Positions 1-9,046 of a stretch of 64,000 bases of DNA are shown in pieces. The stretch is taken from positions 2,371,001-2,435,000 of the forward strand of contig OX335656.1 in the NCBI GenBank assembly GCA_946894095.1, written 5' to 3'. The notes below the pieces were generated by a model that saw nothing but the letters and a program-made list of their open reading frames with translations, was not told where the DNA came from and did not search any database. The stretch comes from Incurvaria masculella (taxonomy: Eukaryota > Arthropoda > Insecta > Lepidoptera > Incurvariidae). Position 1 is the stretch's first letter; each line of letters begins with the position of its first letter. The position numbers and the translations under genes are program-made.

Positions 1-784
1 CATCGAAAGTGAAAACAACTGTTTGGGATGGAAGCCAAACAGGTTTTCCGTCCACTATTTGTTTGCGGTTAAGACGACGGGCCTTGAGGACCGTCCCACC
101 GCCTATAACTTCCACTTCTTCAATTAATGATTCTTCGGACCACTCAATGGGGATGCCTTTGACCAATCCCATGCGCGTGATGTTGTATGAAGGTATGAAG
201 GCCTTAAAATTGTGAATTGGGATGGCTGGGTCCTCGATAAAGGCGTTTGCTTGGAGGGCCGAGAGAAATGAAATTTCCACTCTATTTCGACCGATACTTT
301 TGGCACTGCCATTGGCAATGCCTTGAAATTTATTTGTCTTTAGAAATTTTCCAAATGTAATGGGGTGAAGAATAGTGCCTGATGATGTCTCTTTTTTTTG
401 CACATGGACCACAAAAGGTCCCTGGTCAAAATTACGGTATCTCAGGGAGTCTTTGGGGTTGGGAATTTCATCACGTTCATTCGTTTTAGGAGTGTTGACT
501 GGATTGGATTGCAAGTTAGGTATAATTTTTGTTTGAGACTTGGTACGTTTGCCTGAAACGGATCGATGGATGGATGGATGGGAACGGGAACGTGATCGGT
601 TTTTGCGACCTTTTTTTTGACGCTTTCGCGACATGCGCTTGTCAGTTTCATCGATTTCGTCATCTAAGACCAGGTCCATTCCGTAAGGAACATCTGAGTC
701 CGTATACTCTACAAGTGATTCCTTTGAGCCCGTCCTTGCGCTAATGCTAGTGCCTCCCGGATCGGGAGGCTCCTGGGACGACAT
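1..784 (-). CDS. Gag-like ORF1 of a jockey-type LINE, partial (runs off left edge)
   Basis: Reading leftward from an ATG at 784-782, the frame stays open for 261 codons to the window edge, so no stop is seen. The N-terminal third is Ser/Asp/Glu-rich and then strongly basic (Arg-Lys and Ser-Arg runs, about residues 55-85). It is followed by a folded segment with 'PSYNITRMGLVKGIPIEW', 'LKARRLNRK' and 'GKPVWLPSQTVVF', which resembles the RNA-binding gag-like ORF1 of lepidopteran jockey-clade elements. The zinc knuckles and ORF2 would lie beyond the left edge. Two overlapping ORFs in other frames are shadows. The start is the first ATG in frame after the upstream stops. I recognise the family only from motif memory. 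Confidence 0.6.
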   Translation of the reverse strand, partial: MSSQEPPDPGGTSISARTGSKESLVEYTDSDVPYGMDLVLDDEIDETDKRMSRKRQKKGRKNRSRSRSHPSIHRSVSGKRTKSQTKIIPNLQSNPVNTPKTNERDEIPNPKDSLRYRNFDQGPFVVHVQKKETSSGTILHPITFGKFLKTNKFQGIANGSAKSIGRNRVEISFLSALQANAFIEDPAIPIHNFKAFIPSYNITRMGLVKGIPIEWSEESLIEEVEVIGGGTVLKARRLNRKQIVDGKPVWLPSQTVVFTFD

Positions 785-1470
785 CATCTACCACATACTC
801 ACCCCACCTTCCGCTGCAAGACAACGCCTCTTCCGAGGTCCGGCACGGTTACAGAAAAGGAGTGAGACACGCAATAAACAGATTATCAGATTGGAGAGAA
901 ACATTTAGTCCGAAAAAACGTGCAGCACGGTTTGACATCCACAGTGCAAGTCGATCCATAATTTCCATGACCTTAATCGCCCACGGGTTGACAAAGGTCA
1001 CTAACCTGAATTGTGCTGCCGTTCCAATCGCTGTAGGCGTTCATTTCGCTCCATGAAGCAATTCAAGTTTGAAATTGATAACGAGTATTATATGATTTTA
1101 TTAAATTAAATAACATTCACCAGTAAACATTCCCGCCAAATAACATAGTTTTTTTTCTTTTCTAGAAGGAAAGGTTAAAGCTTGCCATATAAAGACTTCT
1201 CTTTCGTAGTAATGATCGGTGGACTGCATCCCCATTGTCAATATCTCCATTGCCAGCAAGGCATCAGCATATTATCTACTCATGAATGCGAAAGCGAGTA
1301 AGTCAGGTAAAAGTGAAACGCTTTCGCCTGACGTCATCAAACACAAAATGGTATGTTCGTGTCATCGCACTCTAAATAGAATAATTAGAAAGGGACTACA
1401 ATAGGGTGACTCGTGGAAAGCGTTGTGACTCACCAGTGACTCTCGGAGAATTCATGGGTAGACCCCCTGG
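785..1470. other. No gene seen; 5' flank of the left-edge LINE, then unassigned AT-rich DNA
   Basis: The first 250 bases or so lie upstream of the LINE ORF1 on its own strand and may be its 5' UTR. Beyond that I see only AT-rich sequence with short chance ORFs and no recognisable product. Confidence 0.4.
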
Positions 1471-1475
1471 GTGCC

Positions 1476-1935
1476 CTGCATCTACATCGCCAATATCTCC
1501 GTCGCCAAGCTTCATCGCCAATATGTGCATCGCCAATATGTCCATCATCGGCGACGCATCTGCGGTCCGACCGCCAAAGTGGGTATGGTTATATAAGGTG
1601 AGTTTATAATAATCTAAAAGCCTTACAGGGTTGATTCAGTATCTGATATAGACCAACTTTTGCTAAGAATGTAGGTATGTAATTTTTTTTGTTCCATTTT
1701 TTTTTTTTTTCATTATTTAGGTTTGTTAGTTAACCTAACCTAACCTAACCTAACCTAACCAAACCTCACCTAACCTATGCAAATAACAAAACCTATTCTT
1801 AAATTTACATATCACCATACCCACTTTGGCGACGCAACTGCGCCTCCAGTTTTTGGCGACGCATATGCGTCTCCGGTCGTTGGCGACGGATCTGCGGTCC
1901 GGTAGCAGCTCCGTGGAGATATTGGCGATGGACAT
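1476..1935. repeat. Foldback element built of 'CATCGCCAATATCTCC' modules, TTAGG tract in its loop
   Basis: The left arm carries repeated 'CATCGCCAATAT' units and ends with 'CGCCAAAGTGGGTATGG' near 1572-1588. The right arm begins near 1812 with the reverse complement of that sequence and continues with inverted copies of the same units to about 1935. The space between the arms holds a poly-T run and a CCTAA tract. It looks like a non-autonomous foldback transposon; no coding capacity is seen. Confidence 0.6.
1731..1777. repeat. Interstitial TTAGG/CCTAA telomere-type tract
   Basis: Five to six tandem CCTAA units with two decayed units at the right end. This is the insect telomere repeat, but the tract is short and lies in the loop of a foldback element, so it is interstitial rather than a chromosome end. 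Confidence 0.75.
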
Positions 1936-2189
1936 TTGGACTACCGACCCCCTTAGGCTCGGCAACGGCAATAGTATAAAGATTAATAGTATTTCTAGCA
2001 CTAAACACGGTGCGATCTCATTCGTGAATATTCGATGACATTTCCCGTTGGCTCGACAGAAAACTGATGGCAGTGCTGCAGCCAAAGAGTTTAGAAAAGG
2101 AGCTGCGCTCACTATATTGTATTTCTACGGATACAGCAGCATAAAGGGGGTTATACCGTAGAAATAGGGTTATACTAATAAAAGTGAAC

Positions 2190-2293
2190 ACGGGAAATTC
2201 TTGTTTTCGCTTCTGTCAAACTCTATATGGAAAAAAGTAGGCATCTTTTTTTCTGCATATAATTTGACAGAACCGAAGACGAGAACTTCTCAC
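2190..2293. repeat. Short inverted repeat (about 45-base arms)
   Basis: A segment containing 'CGCTTCTGTCAAACTCTATA' is followed, after a few bases, by its diverged reverse complement containing 'TTGACAGAACCGAAGAC'. It would fold into a hairpin and is probably a decayed MITE upstream of the SREK1 gene. Confidence 0.5.
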
Positions 2294-2344
2294 TTTCGGT
2301 TTCTGAGTAAATATAATAATATGCTCTCATTCAGCTAGCCAAAT

Positions 2345-2587
2345 CGTTATTTCTTTCTCCTTCTTGTATTGAATGGCACGGAGCAGTCTGCCCGAACACA
2401 GCCACAGATGCAATCGGTCGTATTCAGAGTGAACCTGTCAGAACTTAGTAGGAGATTAGCACCAGACTAACCATACAAAAACCAGTTTAGTCCGGCGTAT
2501 TAAAGTTAATCCGCCCACTCTGAATACTGCTGATAGACATTTGGCTGTGTTCGGGCCATTCAGTGCAAGAAGAAGCAAGAAATAACG
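2345..2587. repeat. Inverted-repeat element with a second MITE in its loop
   Basis: Arms of about 50 bases read 'CGTTATTTCT...GAATGG...GAACACAGCC' on the left and the reverse complement on the right, ending 'CAAGAAATAACG' at 2587. Another MITE (2415-2533) lies between the arms. A related fragment is at about 11078-11130. Confidence 0.6.
2415..2533. mobile_element. MITE copy 1, TIR 'GTATTCAGAGTG'
   Basis: About 120 bases with terminal inverted repeats 'GTATTCAGAGTG' and 'CCACTCTGAATAC' and an internal hairpin around 'GACTAACCATACAAAAACC'. A second copy at 12240-12353 has the same length and layout. It has no coding capacity, and its superfamily is not assigned. Confidence 0.7.
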
Positions 2588-2871
2588 TTTTGCTAACAGT
2601 ATATCTACTCAGGAAAGCGAACGAGATTATCGTGCTAAGTTTTGACAGGTGCTCTCTGAATAAAACTACTAATTGTACTGTGTGCACCACGCCACAGATC
2701 ATAAAATATCGGCGCACCGCAAGTCTGTGGCACCGCGTTGCTGTTTAACTATATTCTATGTGAGTAGTTGATGAGATAAATTGAAAGATATTCTGAAGAT
2801 GCTGAGGATTATTTCTGGTGGATTCGTCGTAAACTAGTTAGAGAGTAGAAGCACAGCACAGTGCCGGCACC

Positions 2872-3594
2872 ATGGTGTCGAGCAGCGGTTCGGGTAGCAG
2901 CGGCACTTCACGCGTCGTGCAAGTGTCCAACATCGCACCCCAAGCCACCAAGGATCAGATGCAGACGCTATTCGGATTCCTCGGGAAAATCGACGATATC
3001 AGGCTTTACCCGACCGTCCGAGATGTCTCCTGTCCGGTGTCCAGCCGCATCTGCTACGTCCGGTACTACGACTCGACGACAGCATCCGTCGCGCAGCACA
3101 TGACCAACACGGTGTTCATCGACCGCGCGCTCATCGTCATCCCGGTGGCGAGCGGGGACATACCCGACGAGCATAAAGCGCTGGAGATGGCCGCCAATGG
3201 CACGCTGGTCCCTGGGCTAAATGCTGCGGAGCCACGGTTGCCCCCTCACGTGGTGAACGCTCTGGAGGGCGCGCCACCAAACCAGATTCTGCAGTCGCAC
3301 GACCCCCGCTTCGCCGAGGCGGGTCTGCCGCCATACCCGCCGCTTCCGGCGACGTACACCTCTCAGTGGGTGGAGGAGATTCGCCGCACCATTCTCGTGT
3401 TGGACGTGCCGGAAGCGATCGCCAGCGAGCGACTGATTGAGCACTTCGGAGCCGCCGGCGAAGTAAAGTACCTGCGGTTCTGCACGCGTGAGGCTGACCC
3501 TCGCCGCTTCGCCCTAATTGAGTACACGGAGCACGACAGCGTACTGAAAGCGCTGAAGATGCACGGAAGTCTGCTAGATGGTTATGTTATGAGG
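2872..3594 (+). CDS. SREK1: SREK1 exon 1 (both RRMs)
   Basis: Encodes residues 1-241: a Ser/Gly-rich start, RRM1, a proline-containing linker with 'HDPRFAEAGLPPYPPLPA', and RRM2 ending 'GYVMR'. The donor is 'AGG|GTGAGC' at 3595. Reading past it gives only five residues and a stop. The boundary is confirmed by the frame of exon 2. Confidence 0.9.
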
Positions 3595-6500
3595 GTGAGC
3601 GGATACCTATGAGCAACATATGTTTCAGGAATTTGATTCCTTCCTCTATATCATAAACTTTAGACTTTTTACAGGAATAAAAAAAACAAGTGCACCCCCA
3701 GTTACCAACTCAGATGTACACGCATCAGATGTAAGCTGCTAGCGTATCAAGCCAGTAATAATAATAATAATAATAATAATATATGGTTGAGGTATACAAC
3801 TTGTCTATTTACGCCAGGCGCACGGTGCATTTGGCACGAGACAACTTTGCGAAGTTAAATAATTCTGAATGTTTTTCTATGAAATTACTTGCACAAATAA
3901 ATCCCAGTATCTTATAGAGCAGCGTTTCCCAAACTTTTTTTCCCGTGACCCAGTTATTTTAATGCTTCTCCATCGTGACCCACTAACAAGTTTAATACCT
4001 ATTCTAGTGTGTAGGAAAAATAAACATGAATGTCTACTGTTTTTATATTTAACTATGCAAAGTAGCCAAAAAATATTACTAATAAGAAGTGTGGACCAGA
4101 GGCTGAACTGGCGTAAAATGTGAGAATATTTGTGAGGGAATTCGATCAATTCTGCACCAATCAGAAGTGAATGCCAAGTATTTTACCGAGTAAGAGCGTA
4201 GACCCCAAAATTAATTAGGAATACTATATGTGCCCTAGTTTAGCCTCTATTGATCATAGCATGGTCTGTCAGGAACTGCGAGAGGCAGCGATTCGTGACC
4301 CGTGATTTTTTTTTCATGGCCCGGTACCAAATTGCAACCCTGCTTTTGGGAAACGCTGTTGACAGTATATGTGAATTGTTTCATTCATATAACATTCAGC
4401 AAGGAATTTATGGAATGAAATGGGATATCAAGCTAAATACCGATGGGTGCACGATCTGACCTCATTGATTTGTTAATTGTTTCTGACAATTTGTTAAAAA
4501 TATGTTCTATGATAGATACACACAATGCCAACGTACACGGCCGAGATGCGTAAGCTATCAAATCTAACTCAGACTTGCAAATGTTAGTTCGTTTAACGTC
4601 CACTGCCCGCACTCTTAAATTCTCCGCACGTTTGAAAACGCTAGTCGATCAGTTTGGCGTATACGGCTATTTAGGTGAGAAGTGTTCTCGTTCGCATCGG
4701 TCAGTCGTTGGAATCACAGTGATTGACCAATGCCGATGGGAAAAATGGCACCCATGACTCTGTTCAATGTTTTTTATGTCTGGCAGGTGTTTCACGCAAC
4801 GCAGGCCATCACGAAGCCGCAGGCCAAAAGCAACGAGGCGGCGCAGCGCGAGATCGAGGAAGCGATGTGCCGCGTGAAGGAGGCTCAGAACCTCATCTCC
4901 GCCGCCATCGACCCCGTCATCGGCCTGCTCAACAAGGACAAGAGGAGGTGGCGTTCTTCTTGCATACATATTCTATATTATATTGGGCTGTGTGGTTTCT
5001 GGCACATGCAAATAATACAGTTGGGTCCACTGCATTTCTTCCCGTGCATATTGTAAGAGTCATATTGAGATACGTCGTTCCGGTTAAGATTCCACCTTAT
5101 GCTGTTTCCTTACTTACTCGGTGGTACGCTAATCCTGCCAAATTGACTGAACGATGGTTGTAGCGGCAGTGAACTATGTTTTTCATTCAGTTCAGTGTAG
5201 ATTTGCAATAACAGAAACGTCCTTGCATATAATCTAGTTCCTATGAGGTGTGTCGAGCTAATATCTTGACAGTAGGTGTGGTATTAGCCATCCATGTCTA
5301 GCCACAGTATCTTTGGAAAATATGTTTTTAGATGTTTGGTGGCTCGACGCCTCTGTGTTTGATCATCGATGTTAAGCAAAGCTGAGTGCAGTCGGTTTCT
5401 GGACTGGTGACCGTTGAGGATGGCCATGGATTGAATTCCACGTAAAAGTACTTTTTTATATTACAGAACATGGATTACTTATGTCAAACCTACTGCATTT
5501 AGATCTAAGTGTGTATTTCATAATTGTGTATGTTATGTAAACCCGTGAAGTTTCTTTGCGGGTTCTTCTTTACTGGGTTGATCGAATCCGCGGATCTTTG
5601 TGACGTAACTTAGTGTAGTTTGACTACCAAAAAGTTTATATAAATGAAATTAAATGAAACTGCATGATCTGAACCTATCGCACCACATTTCAATAGGACC
5701 CGTTCCAAGACATTGTGTTCATTGGAGAATGGCTGACATCATAATGTGTTCCAACCGTAACAGTTTGATTGTCACGTGTCGGCAGGACGCGGTCGCGCTC
5801 CCGCTCGCGCCGCCGCTCGCGCTCCAAGTCGCGGCGCCACCGCTCGCGGCGCTCCCGCTCGCGCTCGCACCACCGCTCGCGCCGCTCGCGCTCGCGCCGC
5901 CGCTCCAGGTGCTCGCCACATTCATTTGTTTGAAAAAAATTAAATGTTTTGTTTTGTTTATATTCATCTTTTTGGTGCCTTTGCACACTTGGACAAGAAC
6001 AGAGTAGGTATGAATCAGAATATGTTATTAAGGCGGCCCAACCCGGCGGGACTAACTCATTTGCGGGCACTGTACAAAACCGTGCTGTTCCGCTCAAGGG
6101 CCTTCTCTGTTTCAAAGAAAAAGACAGGCTCCGTGATGAGGAAGATGCAACATGTCCGGAAAATAGATAATGTGCATAGTGTATGATTTGGGAAGATTTA
6201 CGAAAATGTTGATTTCAAAACGACTTATAGGTAAAAGTAAGCCACGACCGCTGTAGTCAAAAATCTAACAAAAACCAAATAGATTATAAATCTTGATTAA
6301 ATAAGCTATGTCTGATGACTAATCTTTTTAAGATGGTCTTACTTTATCATTGCGTAATCGACCTCCAAAGTTATTGTATAAAACGCGCGAAAAATTCGAA
6401 CTTTCGGACCTTATAACTTAGAAACCAAACACAATTTTGCAATGCCAATGGTCATCAGACATCTAGATCGATCAAATAAAGCTCTTTTGAGCAAAATTTG

Positions 6501-8160
6501 GGATCTCTGATAAGAAATATGGGCGTGATCTTCTTTCCCCGTTTGTATGGGGAGTTGAGCGGGATGACCTTAAATACGAATGATGAGAATGAACAAATGA
6601 CAAAATGTAATTAAAATTTTCGTAAATCTGACCAAATCATACACTATGCGCATTGTCTTTTTTGTGGACATGTTGCATCTTCCTCATCACGGAGCCTGTC
6701 TTTTTATTTGAAACAGAGAAGGTCCCAGAGCGCAACAGCACGGTTTTGTACCGTGCCCGCGAATAAGTTAGTCCCGCCGGGTTGGGCCACCTTAAGGTAA
6801 TTTGAAGTGCGACCTGGCAACCATCAAGTCCCTGTGTAAAAATTTAACTTTTTATGATTCATCTCACTCTGGATAGAAATTTAGAGTCTGATAACCTGTA
6901 ACTTTTCCAGACATATCCAAGTTTTTAGGGTCAAAATCTATGGGGTATTTCCTGTTGACCTGGAATCATGAAGAATATATCACAGTGGCACAATGAAGCA
7001 AAATAAAATGAACCATCCGAAACCCGTTTATTGATAATGCAAACAAAATATTGGGCCATTAAATTCACATATTTTGATGCTCGCAATTTGCGAATTGATC
7101 AATATGAATATGACACCCCCCACAGACCTAGAATCATAAAATTTAGCAAAAAAATCATCTCACATCACAATTACAGAAAAAAATCTGAAAACCATTCATT
7201 CAAGCAATCAAAAATTACATCCATTTATATCACATATTGAACTGAATTAAAAGATTCCTTCAAACATTTTATTTTTTAATGTAGCGTAAGATCTTTTAAA
7301 GATACCGACTAGCCTGCATGCAGGTATGTGTAGTAATGGTTTGGTCTTTAATATCTGGTGCAAGTGAAAGTGACAAACTGTTCTGTCGTAGATCTCGGTC
7401 CGGCCACCGCAGCTCCCGCTCAAAGCGTTCGCGCTCGCGCTCCCGCCACCGCAGCTCGCGCTCCAAGCGCGACCGCTCCCGCGACAAGGACAAGGACAAG
7501 GAGAAGGACAAGGACCGCAAGGAGAGCCGCAAAAAGTCGGTGACTCCCGCCAAGGAGGTCGACAAGAAGGAGGAGCCACCCGCGGAAGAGCCAAAGGAAG
7601 CGACCGACGAAGAGGCGAAAGAGGAAACCAAAGAGGTGGAACCTGCGCCCGAAAAGAAGCGCTCGCGATCGAAAGAACGAAAGAAATCACGTTCGAAGGA
7701 TAGGCGCCGCTCGCGGTCCCGTTCCCGCCGCAAGCGCAGTCGCTCCCGCAAGCGCAGCCGCTCCCGCAAGCGCAGCCGCTCCCGCAAGCGCAGTCGCTCC
7801 CGCAAGCGCTCCCGCTCGCGCGACCGCAAGCGCACCCGCTCGAAGGAGCGCAAGCGTTCGCGCTCGAAGGACCGCAAGCGCTCGCGCACCAAGGACCGCG
7901 AGCGCTCGAAGTCGCGCTCGCGCAGCCGCCAGTCGAAGAGCCGCTCGAAGCGCGAGAGCAAGGCGGCCGCGAGGGCCAAGTCGCGCGACGAGAGCCCCAA
8001 GGTGACGGCGCCGGAGGCGAGGGAGCGCTCGCCGTCGAGCACGCCGCCGCAGTCGCCGCCGCCGCCGCCCCTCCCGCCGCCGCCCTCCGCCGCCGCCGCC
8101 GCCTCCGCCTCGCCCGACAAGAGCTCGCCGGACAACATGGACATTTCCAACTCGCCCTGA
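2872..8160 (+). CDS. SREK1: SREK1/Srp54-family splicing regulator, complete 4-exon gene
   Basis: The coding sequence joins 2872-3594, 4787-4947, 5786-5908 and 7392-8160 (1776 nt, 591 aa plus TGA). All introns are GT-AG and the phases agree (0, 2, 2). Order of domains: RRM1 at about residues 15-90, RRM2 at about 172-240, a conserved helical linker (about 255-290) and a long Arg-Ser domain with an acidic interruption, Pro-rich stretch and polyalanine near the C-terminus. RRM1 carries 'DVSCPVSSRICYVRYYDS' and 'TVFIDRALIVIP', hallmarks of SREK1 (SRrp86; Drosophila Srp54). These nuclear proteins bind pre-mRNA and other SR proteins and modulate splice-site choice. The start ATG at 2872 is in a good context ('CACCATGG') and opens the conserved protein. 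A diverged copy of the last exon lies at 12711-13376. Confidence 0.9.
3689..3783 (+). mobile_element. 5'-truncated LINE 3' end with (TAA)n tail, SREK1 intron 1
   Basis: It contains 'ACGCATCAGATGTAAGCTGC' and then a (TAA)n run. The same terminus occurs at 50085-50127 (+ strand, AAAT tail) and 50750-50815 (- strand), so this is the 3' end of a shared LINE family with simple-repeat tails. Confidence 0.6.
3920..4358. mobile_element. hAT-like non-autonomous element, SREK1 intron 1
   Basis: The ends read 'CAGCGTTTCCCAAAC' at the left and 'TTGGGAAACGCTG' at the right, with subterminal 'CGTGACCC' boxes facing inward. This style of end is typical of small hAT elements. I do not see a clean 8-bp target duplication, so the copy is old. 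It contains no transposase. Confidence 0.6.
4552..4683. mobile_element. Partial MITE of the 'TCACCTAAATTGG' family, SREK1 intron 1
   Basis: It matches the right half of the element at 8178-8472, including 'CAAATGTTAGTTCG', 'TTTGAAAACGC' and a degraded 'TTTAGGTGA' end. Its left end is missing. Confidence 0.6.
4787..4947 (+). CDS. SREK1: SREK1 exon 2 (conserved helical linker)
   Basis: Encodes 'VFHATQAITKPQAK' followed by a helix with 'EEAMCRVKEAQNLISAAID'. In the family this segment follows RRM2 and precedes the RS domain. Acceptor 'CTGGCAG|GTG', donor 'AGGAG|GTGGCG'. It ends in phase 2 and the next exon supplies the third base of an Arg codon. Confidence 0.88.
5340..5445 (+). mobile_element. 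5S-rRNA-like SINE, SREK1 intron 2
   Basis: 'GATCATCGATGTTAAGCAA' followed by 'GGACTGGTGACCGTTGAGG' resembles the internal control region of 5S rRNA (the AAGTTAAGCAA and TGGGTGACCGC blocks), and then runs into 'GGCCATGGATTGAATTCCACG'. Related copies are at about 50160-50240 (+) and 21925-22050 (-). I read this as a 5S-derived (SINE3-type) retroposon. Confidence 0.5.
5786..5908 (+). CDS. SREK1: SREK1 exon 3 (RS repeats)
   Basis: Encodes 41 residues of nearly pure Arg-Ser-His repeats. Acceptor 'GTCGGCAG|GACGCGG', donor 'CTCCAG|GTGCTCGCC'. It starts and ends in phase 2, so skipping it keeps the frame, which suggests a cassette exon setting RS-domain length. Confidence 0.85.
6028..6573 (-). mobile_element. 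TTAA-flanked MITE, family D, complete, SREK1 intron 3
   Basis: Starts at TTAA 6028-6031 with 'GGCGGCCCAACCCGGCGGG' and ends at TTAA 6570-6573. It is the same family as 55338-55931, in reverse orientation. The TTAA target and the ends suggest a piggyBac-like or Kolobok-like non-autonomous element. Confidence 0.75.
6613..6795 (+). mobile_element. TTAA MITE, family D, truncated copy
   Basis: The right third of the family, ending 'GGGTTGGGCCACCTTAA' at 6795. It lies head-to-head with the complete copy at 6028-6573, so the pair forms an inverted repeat inside SREK1 intron 3. Confidence 0.7.
6800..7390. other. AT-rich end of SREK1 intron 3
   Basis: I see no repeat or gene here. The segment ends with the acceptor 'CTGTCGTAG' of exon 4 at 7391. 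Confidence 0.4.
7392..8160 (+). CDS. SREK1: SREK1 exon 4 (terminal RS exon)
   Basis: Completes an Arg codon, then encodes RS and Lys-Asp-Lys-Glu repeats, an acidic block ('EEPKEATDEEAKEE'), a long array of R-K-R-S-R-S units, a proline run, polyalanine, and 'SPDNMDISNSP' before TGA 8158-8160. The DNA is strongly GC-biased (CGC, TCC and AAG codons). The R-K-R-S-R-S units at 7726-7815 are almost identical at DNA level and look recently amplified. The 284-aa ORF on the other strand is a shadow. Confidence 0.88.
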
Positions 8161-8177
8161 GTGGTCAGTCTGAGTTC

Positions 8178-8472
8178 TCACCTAAATTGGCGTTTACGGC
8201 AAACCGATCGACTGGCGTTTTCCGTAAAAACGTCAAACTCCATGCAAGTTTTTACTAGATATTCTATGGTTTTACTTCTTCAAGCAGTCAAAGTCAAACT
8301 CGGACTTCCGATTTGTATGAAAACGTGGAGTTGACGTAAACGGCAACATTGAGTAAGCTGTCAAATCAAATTCGGACTCGCAAATGTTAGTTCGCTTAAC
8401 GCCCACTCTTCAATTTCTCCATACATTTGAAAACGCCAGCGATCGGTTTGCTGTAAACACCAATTTAGGTGA
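8178..8472. mobile_element. MITE with ~44-base inverted ends just after the SREK1 stop
   Basis: The left end 'TCACCTAAATTGGCGTTTAC' and the right end 'CCAATTTAGGTGA' are inverted repeats that extend inward through 'AAACCGATCG' and 'TGGCGTTTTC'. The element begins 17 bases after the SREK1 stop codon, so it is probably transcribed as 3' UTR. A partial copy lies in intron 1. Confidence 0.7.
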
Positions 8473-8671
8473 CAACTGGGACTTCGGGTACTGAACTATT
8501 GACATCCTTGCACGGCGTACTCGCTCACATCTTATGTATGTGCTCTTTGTGGAATGAACTTGTTAAAGCTGTGCTAACATGCATTTATGGTCCTGTAATT
8601 TCATGAGTAAAAACCATAAATTATATTCTTTCGGTGTATTTATGTTATCCCATCAAAACATTTCCAAAATC

Positions 8672-8758
8672 ATCTAAGTAGGGGAGGCTGACATGGTCAC
8701 TTCGTGTACCCAAGCCCTTTAAAATAAAGATTAAAAAAAAAAAAAAAATCTAAGTAGG
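8672..8758 (+). mobile_element. Short 5'-truncated retroposon with poly-A and 11-bp target duplication
   Basis: A direct repeat 'ATCTAAGTAGG' occurs at 8672-8682 and 8748-8758. It brackets about 65 bases ending with 'AAAATAAAG' and a poly-A run. This is the signature of target-primed reverse transcription by a LINE machinery. Confidence 0.75.
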
Positions 8759-9046
8759 TGCAGAGTTGATTTAAAGTTCCATCAAAGTCACCTATAGAAT
8801 TACTTGTATATTTTTTTTTTTATGTAGCAGAAAAAATATTTTGTTTGCCATCCGTGTGCGATGCCGATCCACGGGGATCGGCAAGCTTTCACGTGTTTTT
8901 GGTGCACAAAGAATCTTGACGTGCTAATCAACATTGGCCATGAAATGTAAAGATTTTTTCCCTTTATTTAAAATGAGTACCCCATGTTTGAAATGGAAAT
9001 CCATAATTAAATAGTATCAAGCATGTTTTTGTTTCTATCAATTTTT

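Noticed and set aside
1731..1777. Telomere or subtelomere boundary
   Set aside because: The CCTAA tract is under ten units and lies in a foldback loop with ordinary genes on one side.
5690..6115. 141-aa ORF on the - strand and a 117-aa ORF on the + strand around SREK1 exon 3
   Set aside because: Both arise from the GC-rich RS repeat; the exon frame fixed by exons 2 and 4 is different.
5948..6186. Two overlapping ORFs of 73 and 80 aa
   Set aside because: They lie inside a TTAA MITE; the same frames recur in other copies (for example near 55773-56013).
7296..8150. 284-aa Arg/Leu-rich ORF on the - strand
   Set aside because: It is the antisense shadow of the SREK1 RS exon; RS repeats give long open frames on both strands.
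8724..8729. AATAAA as the SREK1 poly(A) signal
   Set aside because: It lies inside a retroposon that carries its own poly-A; it might be used, but nothing in the sequence shows it.
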